A stretch of 47,732 nucleotides of DNA from Bacteroidia bacterium. GTDB lineage: Bacteria > Bacteroidota > Bacteroidia > AKYH767-A > OLB10. The notes beneath the pieces were generated by a model. That model made no database searches, was not told where the DNA came from, and saw only the letters and a list, made by a program, of their open reading frames with translations. Below, one piece after another: positions 41,474 to 47,732 of the stretch (position 1 is the stretch's first letter; every line of letters begins with the position of its first letter). The translations under genes and the position numbers were made by a program. The stretch spans positions 1 through 47,732 of the forward strand of contig JAEUTF010000054.1 in the NCBI GenBank assembly GCA_016788185.1, read 5' to 3'.

Positions 41474-43888
41474 ATGGCTGATTCAAACAACACTTTTATC
41501 CTTCCACTTGAAAATGTGGAAAGCGAACATTGCGCTTTGCTGGTTGATAAAACACTGGGAAAGATTCCGGGCATTGACACACACAAAGTGGAACTCAACA
41601 ACCGCAGGGCGATCGTCAGCACCGGGCAACCCGACAAAGTTCTGAAGGATGCCGTTACGGCGATCCGCGACATCGGTTACAAGGTCAGTACCCTGAAGAT
41701 GAGTTTCCCTGTCTTACACATGACCTGCGCCTCCTGTGCGGTCAGTGTGGAGAGCATGCTGAAAAATCAGCCGGGGGTGGTGAATGCTTCCGTAAATTAT
41801 GCCAATGCCAGCGCCAGTGTGGAGTTTGTACCGGGTATAACAGAACCGGCCATCTTCCGGAAAGCGATTCAGGCCATCGGGTACGACCTCTTTCTGGAAG
41901 AAAAAAACAAAAATGCGAAAACACTGGAGGAAATTCATGAACGGAGCTTTCGCAAGCTCAGGGTTAAAACCCTGGGAGCCGTTTTGCTCTCGCTGCCCCT
42001 GATGATCATCGGTATGTTTTTTATGCACATGCCCTATGCCAATGAAATCATGTGGGTGCTCAGCACGCCGGTCGTGTTGTGGTTTGGCAAAGATTTTTTT
42101 ATCAACGCCTATAAACAATCCCGTCACGGCAGTGCCAACATGGATACGCTGGTGGCCCTGAGTACCGGCATCGCCTACAGCTTTAGTGTGTTCAACACCC
42201 TCTTGCCGCATTACTGGCACGAAAGAGGATTGCATGCTCATGTATATTTCGAAGCGGCCTCGGTGATCATCGCCTTCATCCTCCTCGGAAAACTGCTGGA
42301 AGAAAAAGCCAAAGGCAATACCTCTTCCGCGCTGAAAAAACTGATCGGACTGCAGGCGAAAACGGTGAACCTGATACAGCAGGATGGCAGTATCATCGAC
42401 AGGCCTTTGGAGGAAGTGCAAGAAGGCGATCTTCTGCTGGTGAAACCCGGCGAAAAAATTCCGGTAGACGGCATGGTTGTAAACGGCTCTTCGTTCGTGG
42501 ATGAAAGCATGATCAGCGGTGAGCCCATGGCCGTGCTGAAAGAGAAAGACGAAAAGGTATTTGCCGGCACCCTCAACCAGAAAGGAAGCTTCCGCTTTAC
42601 AGCCAGCAAAGTGGGGAATGAAACCATGCTGTCACAAATCATCCAAATGGTGCAGGAAGCGCAAGGCAGCAAATCACCGGTACAGAAAACGGTGGATAAA
42701 ATTGCCGGCATCTTTGTACCCGTCGTCATCGGCCTTTCCCTGCTGAGTCTGCTGGCCTGGTATCTGCTCGGTGGAGAAAACGGGATCACGCAGGGCATCC
42801 TGGCCATGATCACAGTGCTCATCATTGCCTGCCCCTGCGCCTTAGGTCTTGCCACACCCACGGCAGTGATGGTGGGTATCGGCAAAGCAGCAGCGGCGGG
42901 TATTCTCATCAAAGACGCACAGAGCCTGGAGGTAGCCGGGAAAACAGAGGCGGTGGTGCTGGATAAAACAGGAACCATTACAGAAGGTCGTCCGATGGTG
43001 ACCGATGTACAATGGAGCCCGGGCGAAGAAAAGCAGGCAGCTGTCCTTTTCAGCATGGAGAAAATGTCGGAACACCCGCTGGCGGAAGCCATCACCCGTC
43101 ACTACTCCGATGAGAAAAGTCTGGAGATTTCGGACTTCATCAGTATCACCGGAAAAGGCGTCAGCGCTTCGTTTGGCGGCCGCACCTTCCTGGCCGGTAC
43201 TAAAAAACTGATGGAAGAAAACAAGGTTTTCATTCCTCAGGATTTGCAGGAAGCCTTCCAGCGGTTTTCGCAGCAATCCAAAACTGTGCTCTGGTTTTCT
43301 GATACGGAAAAAGCGCTCGGCGTGGTGGCCATCGCCGACAGGATCAAGGAAAGTTCAAAGGAAGCCATAGCCGAATTGCGTAGCATGGGCATTGAAGTGT
43401 ACATGCTCACCGGCGACAATGAAAACACCGCGGCGCACATCGCCAGGGAAACCGGAATCAGCCGGTACAAATCCTCAGTACTTCCGAATGAAAAAGCGCT
43501 CTTCATCAAGGAACTGCAGGCAACGGGAAAGGTGGTGGCCATGGTTGGTGACGGCATCAACGACAGTACTGCACTGGCCCAGGCCGATGTCAGCATCGCC
43601 ATGGGCAAAGGCTCCGACATTGCGATGAACGTGGCCGGCATGACCATCATCTCCTCCGACCTCCGCAAAATTGCACAGGCCATACGCCTCTCACGTCAAA
43701 CGGTAAAGACTATACGACAAAACCTGTTCTGGGCCTTTATTTACAATGTGATCGGAATCCCGGTGGCGGCAGGGCTCCTCTACCCGGTCAACGGCTTCCT
43801 GCTGAACCCGATGATTGCAGGTGCCGCCATGGCTTTCAGCAGCATCAGCGTGGTCAGCAACAGCCTGATATTGAAATACAGAAAATAA
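41474..43888 (+). CDS. copA: Copper-exporting P1B-type ATPase CopA
   Basis: 804 residues. Two N-terminal ferredoxin-like metal-binding domains: the first (1-72) is degenerate, with a single cysteine in VESEHC (Cys20), and the second has intact MTCASC (83-88). Eight membrane helices are expected. The ion path carries CPC (453-455) in IIACPCALGLATP. The phosphorylation site is DKTGTITEG (Asp497), the ATP-binding SEHPLAEAI holds the HP dipeptide, and the hinge is GDGIND. The CPC motif and GMTC-type domain indicate Cu(I) export from the cytoplasm to the periplasm. It is preceded by the HMA-AraC regulator and followed by a CopZ-like protein, a DUF3347 protein and a multicopper oxidase. GACCTTTG (41439-41446) is a possible -7 box. 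Confidence 0.95.
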   Translation: MADSNNTFILPLENVESEHCALLVDKTLGKIPGIDTHKVELNNRRAIVSTGQPDKVLKDAVTAIRDIGYKVSTLKMSFPVLHMTCASCAVSVESMLKNQPGVVNASVNYANASASVEFVPGITEPAIFRKAIQAIGYDLFLEEKNKNAKTLEEIHERSFRKLRVKTLGAVLLSLPLMIIGMFFMHMPYANEIMWVLSTPVVLWFGKDFFINAYKQSRHGSANMDTLVALSTGIAYSFSVFNTLLPHYWHERGLHAHVYFEAASVIIAFILLGKLLEEKAKGNTSSALKKLIGLQAKTVNLIQQDGSIIDRPLEEVQEGDLLLVKPGEKIPVDGMVVNGSSFVDESMISGEPMAVLKEKDEKVFAGTLNQKGSFRFTASKVGNETMLSQIIQMVQEAQGSKSPVQKTVDKIAGIFVPVVIGLSLLSLLAWYLLGGENGITQGILAMITVLIIACPCALGLATPTAVMVGIGKAAAAGILIKDAQSLEVAGKTEAVVLDKTGTITEGRPMVTDVQWSPGEEKQAAVLFSMEKMSEHPLAEAITRHYSDEKSLEISDFISITGKGVSASFGGRTFLAGTKKLMEENKVFIPQDLQEAFQRFSQQSKTVLWFSDTEKALGVVAIADRIKESSKEAIAELRSMGIEVYMLTGDNENTAAHIARETGISRYKSSVLPNEKALFIKELQATGKVVAMVGDGINDSTALAQADVSIAMGKGSDIAMNVAGMTIISSDLRKIAQAIRLSRQTVKTIRQNLFWAFIYNVIGIPVAAGLLYPVNGFLLNPMIAGAAMAFSSISVVSNSLILKYRK

Positions 43889-43932
43889 GGTATAAAAATC
43901 ATTAACTCATCCGATTCTAAAAACAACACAAA

Positions 43933-44148
43933 ATGGAAAACACACTAAAATTCAAAACCAACATCAAATGCCAGGGTTGCATCGACCAGGTCAGTCCTTA
44001 CCTCGATGGTGCTGAAGGCCTCTGCCACTGGAGTGTGGACACCTCGAATCCTGACTTCATCCTGGAAGTGCATTCCACCGGAATCAGCGAAAAGGAAGTA
44101 AAGCAGGCTGTTGAAAAAGCCGGTTTCACCATCGAAAAAACAAACTGA
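43933..44148 (+). CDS. CopZ-like heavy-metal-associated copper chaperone
   Basis: 71 residues, a single HMA domain. The metal-binding site is IKCQGC (Cys13 and Cys16), replacing the usual MTCxxC. A charged second half follows (HSTGISEKEVKQAVEKAGF), with the beta-alpha-beta pattern of Atx1-like proteins. It probably carries Cu(I) in the cytoplasm and hands it to CopA or to the regulator. It lies 44 bp after copA and one base before the next gene's ATG. Confidence 0.9.
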   Translation: MENTLKFKTNIKCQGCIDQVSPYLDGAEGLCHWSVDTSNPDFILEVHSTGISEKEVKQAVEKAGFTIEKTN

Positions 44149-44149
44149 C

Positions 44150-44635
44150 ATGAAACGTCTTCTCCTGCTTCTCACCCTCTTCACCCTGCACACCGGAATC
44201 TTCCAGGCGGCGGTGAACAACCTGCAAGCCCTCGTCATCACGTACGGGGAGCTGACCGATGCCCTCGTGGACAGCAACAGTAAAATGGCTGCTGAAAAAG
44301 CCAGGAAGTTTGCATCCATCCTGGGCGCCATACCCCTTGCCGGACTGAGTAAGCCGGAAGGCCATGTTTTAAAAAAGAACAAGGAAAAAATGCTGGAGTT
44401 AGCCGGCAGCATTGCTAAATCAGCCGACGTTGAAGTACAAAGAAAATCGTACGCGCAACTTTCTGAAATCATGTGGACGCTGGTAAAGGCATCGGGAAGC
44501 ATTGCCGGACCCTTGTATTACCAGTACTGCCCCATGAAGAAATGGTACTGGATCAGTAATACAGCGGCCATCCGGAATCCCTTTTATGGCATCAAAATGT
44601 TAACCTGCGGAAGCACCAGTGATACCCTGAAATAA
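44150..44635 (+). CDS. DUF3347 periplasmic copper-cluster protein
   Basis: 161 residues with a signal peptide (LLLLLTLFTLHTGIFQA). The mature part has helices and then the DUF3347 hallmark near the end: YYQYCPMKKWYWISNT and RNPFYGIKMLTCG, with two cysteines and a methionine that could bind copper. Proteins of this family occur with copper efflux and CusB-like genes in Bacteroidota, and are thought to bind copper in the periplasm. The ATG at 44150 follows the CopZ stop by one base, and its own stop precedes the oxidase ATG by one base, so CopZ, this protein and the oxidase are translationally coupled. An upstream in-frame ATG at 44111 lies inside the CopZ gene and is not used. Confidence 0.88.
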   Translation: MKRLLLLLTLFTLHTGIFQAAVNNLQALVITYGELTDALVDSNSKMAAEKARKFASILGAIPLAGLSKPEGHVLKKNKEKMLELAGSIAKSADVEVQRKSYAQLSEIMWTLVKASGSIAGPLYYQYCPMKKWYWISNTAAIRNPFYGIKMLTCGSTSDTLK

Positions 44636-44636
44636 C

Positions 44637-46796
44637 ATGAAACGAAACCTGCTCTTCCTACTCACGCTCCTGGTATGGATCCGTTCCGATGCCCAGTCAT
44701 TGAAAAAATACCACCTGGTGATCAGCGATACCATGGTAAACTACAGCGGAAAGACCCGCATGGCCATGGCCATCAACGGAAAAATTCCAGGGCCCGAACT
44801 ACACTTTACCGAAGGGGATACCGCGGTGATCAGCATTGAAAACCGGATGCATCACGAAACCTCGATTCACTGGCACGGTCTGCTCCTGCCCAATGAACAG
44901 GACGGTGTACCCTATCTCACCACGGCTCCCGTCAAAGCCATGGGGAATCATGAATACAGGTTTGTCATCCGTCAGAGCGGTACCTATTGGTATCATTCGC
45001 ATACCATGCTTCAGGAACAATCGGGCATCTACGGCGCCTTCATCATCTCCAAAAGAGAAAAAGACAGCCTGCCTGAGCATACGGTATTGCTAAGCGACTG
45101 GAGCGATGAAGACCCGCATCAGATTGAGCGTTCCCTGCACGGCGCCACAGACTGGTATGCCATCAAAAAAGGGGCCGTACAGAGTTATACCGAAGCCGCC
45201 CGTAAAAAGCACCTCGGCACCAAATTCGTAAATGAATTCAAGCGCATGCACGCCATGGATGTAAGTGATGTGTACTACGAAAGTATGCTGGCCAACGGGA
45301 AGCTGAAAGACTCCGTGCCGCAATACAAAAAAGGAGACCGCATTCGCCTCAGGGTGATCAACGGCAGTTCCTCCACCTACTTCTGGCTGCATTATGCCGG
45401 CGGAAAAATAACGGTGGTGGCCAGCGATGGCGTCGATGTTGAACCCGTGGAGGTAGACCGCCTGATTGTAGGTGTATCGGAGACGTATGATGTGGTGGTC
45501 AGCATTCCTGAGGAGGGCAGCTATGAATTTGCCGCAACCGCGGAAGACCGTTCAAACGGTACCTCCCTGTGGCTGGGCAGCGGAGAAGCCCGTCCGGCAG
45601 AACAGCTGCCACGTCTGAAATACTTTGAAGGCATGAAAATGATGAACGACATGATGACGGTTGGCGGCAAAATGAAAGACATGGGCATGAACATGGGATT
45701 GCAGCAAATGGACATGAACATTGTGATGTATCCTGAAATCAGCGGATACGATGATCGGCCGGAAGGTACGGCACCGGCCCCCAGCGTACCCGTGACCCTG
45801 AATTACGCGATGCTGAAATCACCGGTCAGGACCACCCTACCGGCAGGGCCTGTCCGTGAACTGCACTTCGAACTGACGGGAAATATGAACCGCTATGTAT
45901 GGACGGTCAATAACAAAACCATATCCGAAAGTGATAAAATCCTGATTGAAGGCGGAGAAAACATACGCATTGTGGTAACCAACAATTCGATGATGCGGCA
46001 TCCTATGCACCTGCACGGACATTTTTTCCGTCTGCTGAACGGGCAGGGGGATTATTCGCCGCTGAAAAATGTGATGGACATCCTGCCCATGGAAACGGAC
46101 ACCATCGAATTCCATGCTTCGGAAGGATACGGCGACTGGTACTTCCATTGCCACATTCTCTACCACATGATGGCCGGCATGGGTCGCATCTTCACTTACA
46201 AGGATTCTCCTCCCAATCCGCAGATCGCAGATCCGGAGAAAGCATTGCGCATGGTGTATCACGACGACAGAAGATTCTACACCACAGCGGAGATCGCGCT
46301 GGAAAGCAACGGCAGCGACGGGGAAATCACACACGCCAACACGAGGTGGTTCCTGCAGGCCGAATGGCGACTGGGCATCAACAACAGAAAGGGCTTTGAA
46401 ACGGAAGCGCATGTCGGAAGGTTTCTGGGAGCCAACCAGTTTGCGATGGTGTATACCGGCTGGGATCTACGCTACCGCAAAGGCGGTCATGACGAAGAGA
46501 ATATTTTCGGATACAGCAACACGAAAGACCAGCGTTCTGTCCTTTGCCTTGGATTTCGCTACGTCCTGCCCTGGTTCATCACCACGGATGTCAGGCTCGA
46601 TTCGGATGGCGAGGTGCGCATGCAGCTGAAGCGTGAAGACATCCCGCTATCAAAAAGAGTACGCTTGTGGGGAATGATCAACAGTGATCTGGAGTACAGC
46701 GCCGGCGCTCGGTACATCTTTACAAAATACCTATCCCTCTCATCCCACTACGACAGCGATATGGGCCTCGGCGGTGGACTGACCATCACTTACTGA
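44637..46796 (+). CDS. Multicopper oxidase with C-terminal beta-barrel-like extension
   Basis: 719 residues. After a signal peptide (NLLFLLTLLVWIRSDAQ) come three cupredoxin domains with all four copper-ligand clusters: IHWHG (77-81), YWYHSH (117-122), HPMHLHGH (455-462) and FHCHILYHMMAGM (503-515). The last holds the type 1 copper Cys505 and its ligands. A methionine-rich stretch (around residues 335-365; MKDMGMNMG) is typical of copper-tolerance oxidases that oxidise Cu(I) to Cu(II) in the periplasm. Residues about 540-719 do not belong to the oxidase: they form about eight amphipathic strands ending in GGGLTITY and resemble the outer-membrane protein CopB. If that is right, this is a natural CopA-CopB oxidase fusion anchored in the outer membrane. 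Last gene of the copper cluster. Confidence 0.92.
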   Translation: MKRNLLFLLTLLVWIRSDAQSLKKYHLVISDTMVNYSGKTRMAMAINGKIPGPELHFTEGDTAVISIENRMHHETSIHWHGLLLPNEQDGVPYLTTAPVKAMGNHEYRFVIRQSGTYWYHSHTMLQEQSGIYGAFIISKREKDSLPEHTVLLSDWSDEDPHQIERSLHGATDWYAIKKGAVQSYTEAARKKHLGTKFVNEFKRMHAMDVSDVYYESMLANGKLKDSVPQYKKGDRIRLRVINGSSSTYFWLHYAGGKITVVASDGVDVEPVEVDRLIVGVSETYDVVVSIPEEGSYEFAATAEDRSNGTSLWLGSGEARPAEQLPRLKYFEGMKMMNDMMTVGGKMKDMGMNMGLQQMDMNIVMYPEISGYDDRPEGTAPAPSVPVTLNYAMLKSPVRTTLPAGPVRELHFELTGNMNRYVWTVNNKTISESDKILIEGGENIRIVVTNNSMMRHPMHLHGHFFRLLNGQGDYSPLKNVMDILPMETDTIEFHASEGYGDWYFHCHILYHMMAGMGRIFTYKDSPPNPQIADPEKALRMVYHDDRRFYTTAEIALESNGSDGEITHANTRWFLQAEWRLGINNRKGFETEAHVGRFLGANQFAMVYTGWDLRYRKGGHDEENIFGYSNTKDQRSVLCLGFRYVLPWFITTDVRLDSDGEVRMQLKREDIPLSKRVRLWGMINSDLEYSAGARYIFTKYLSLSSHYDSDMGLGGGLTITY

Positions 46797-46814
46797 AAAG
46801 AATCGCTGTGCTGA

Positions 46815-47303
46815 TCAAAGCAGACTGCTTTTTTGCTTCACCCTTTCGATAGCGGCGGTATAGCGGCGAATCGCTTCATCTGAAAGACTGTAAAGAATCG
46901 CCTTCGTATAATAATCCAGTGCGTCCTCCCATTTGGCCTGCCGCTCGTAAAGATTTCCGAAAAGATGGTAAATGCGGTCTTTCTCTATGCCGGGAACTTC
47001 AAGGGCTTTGTTGAGTACGGCCACCGTTTCGGTGCCTTTGTCGAGACGCAGGAGCAAATCGCCGTAATCGTAGTACAGGTCGGGATAGGCCGGCGCCTGC
47101 CGCATCGCCAGACGGAAAGCTTCTTCGGCGGCTAGATAATCCAGCAAATGCTCCATCAGGATCCTCCCGTATAAAGCCTGGGCCTTACCGTGATCGCTCT
47201 GCCGTGACAAGAGCACCCGCAGTTCAGCCAATGCTTCTCCCGTACGTCCTTCGCCGAGATGTTGCTGAATCAATAGAAACTGCTGTGCGTTCGTGTCTGC
47301 CAT
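46815..47303 (-). CDS. Small tetratricopeptide-repeat protein
   Basis: 162 residues from the ATG at 47303 (MADTNAQQFLLIQQHLGEGR); an ATG at 47327 is also possible and would add eight residues. The protein consists of four or five TPR-like helix pairs, for example QALYGRILMEHLLDYLAAEE and LYERQAKWEDALDYYTKAIL, without a signal peptide. It is probably a cytoplasmic scaffold or adaptor of unknown partner. It is convergent with the multicopper oxidase gene (18 bp between stops) and is not obviously part of the copper system. Confidence 0.82.
   Translation of the reverse strand: MADTNAQQFLLIQQHLGEGRTGEALAELRVLLSRQSDHGKAQALYGRILMEHLLDYLAAEEAFRLAMRQAPAYPDLYYDYGDLLLRLDKGTETVAVLNKALEVPGIEKDRIYHLFGNLYERQAKWEDALDYYTKAILYSLSDEAIRRYTAAIERVKQKSSLL
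46817..46834 (+). terminator. Possible terminator of the copper cluster inside the convergent TPR gene
   Basis: AAAGCA (46817-46822) pairs with TGCTTT (46826-46831) over a GAC loop and is followed by more T residues. It sits 21 bases after the oxidase stop but within the last codons of the minus-strand TPR gene. The stem is short, so this is tentative. Confidence 0.4.
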
Positions 47304-47732
47304 GCCCACGGGCCGGTATAGACCCATTTACTCAGGTGTAAAAATGGGGCTCCGGCCGGCTTTTCAGGGGACGAAGGTGGTGAATTTGGCCGATTTTCGG
47401 GTAAAACAGGGGACCTGCGGGGTCAAATGCATGGCAGACACTCCACACAGACGCACCCGGCGTGAACCCTGCTTAATTCCTTCCCGGCCCGGAAACAGCC
47501 GATCCGGCGGAAGATACAGGTCAGGTTTTGTGACGAACAGCCAGGTGTACTTGATCTTCAGAAAACACAGCGCACCATGGCGGTGACCGGACTTCAGCAT
47601 CTCGCCCCGCCTGATGCAATCTGCAACATACAAATCGTTCAGGTGCGTAAGGAGATCGGCAAAACAGGCTGGGTATTGATTGCAGTCCCTTGTTGAACAG
47701 GCCGAAAAACCGGGGACTACGTCCCCGCCCCG
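47304..47732. other. Gene-free right end of the window
   Basis: 429 bp in which I see no credible gene, RNA gene or strong terminator. Open frames on both strands are short and have no family resemblance. The only recognisable element is the single hairpin repeat at the very end (47710-47732). Confidence 0.6.
47710..47732 (+). repeat. Isolated copy of the GGGGAC...GTCCCC hairpin repeat
   Basis: CCGGGGACTACGTCCCCGCC followed by CCG. It has the same 6-bp stem as the array in 7600-8490 with loop TAC instead of TCC, and the same GCCCCG tail. It is cut by the window edge, so it may be the first unit of another array. Confidence 0.8.

Overview
The window is a chromosomal segment of a member of the Bacteroidota, probably one with gliding or type IX secretion (T9SS) machinery. 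The evidence is a giant SprB-repeat adhesin with a gliding-motility-type C-terminal sorting domain, DUF4292 and DUF3347 proteins, a 7TMR-DISM-type histidine kinase, and -7 promoter boxes of the Bacteroidota form TAnnTTTG (or TAnnTTCG). Almost no gene has a recognisable Shine-Dalgarno sequence. Base composition is moderately GC-rich, except for one AT-rich repeat tract.

Layout. Positions 1-12973, minus strand: a surface polysaccharide locus, transcribed from the OPX exporter (12973) through a Wzc-like chain-length protein, a flippase, a glycosyltransferase, an O-antigen ligase/polymerase, two kinase-like proteins, a methyltransferase and an acyltransferase, to a second glycosyltransferase cut by the left edge. 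A 1.7-kb gene-free tract (6951-8654) splits this locus. It holds a degenerate 165-bp tandem repeat and an eight-copy modular array of GGGGAC-loop-GTCCCC hairpins. One isolated copy of the hairpin sits at the extreme right edge of the window.

Positions 13386-18738, plus strand: dUTPase, sugar nucleotidyltransferase, TPR lipoprotein, DUF4292 lipoprotein (LolA/LolB-like) and an EnvC-like degenerate LytM protein, tightly packed. Positions 18745-21430, minus: a NarL-type response regulator and its sensor kinase. Positions 21544-23327, plus: two secreted proteins of unknown function whose upstream regions share one element. Then tatA, a membrane-anchored SRPBCC/GyrI-like protein (minus) and gpsA.

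Positions 26327-36523: the 3398-residue adhesin (CUB-like domain, about 33 SprB repeats, two PKD domains, T9SS sorting domain). Positions 36744-40182: a cobalamin unit, made of a B12 riboswitch controlling a BtuB-like TonB receptor and a small membrane protein, with the MeaB GTPase (chaperone of B12-dependent methylmalonyl-CoA mutase) divergently transcribed. A small MazG-like pyrophosphohydrolase follows.

Positions 40820-46796, plus: a copper-handling cluster of an HMA-AraC fusion regulator, CopA P-type ATPase, a CopZ-like chaperone, a DUF3347 protein and a multicopper oxidase with an unusual C-terminal beta-barrel-like extension. A small TPR protein closes the window.

The best candidates for something undescribed are the modular hairpin array with compensatory base changes in its stem, the HMA-AraC regulator, the oxidase-barrel fusion, and the element shared by two secreted-protein genes beside a two-component system.
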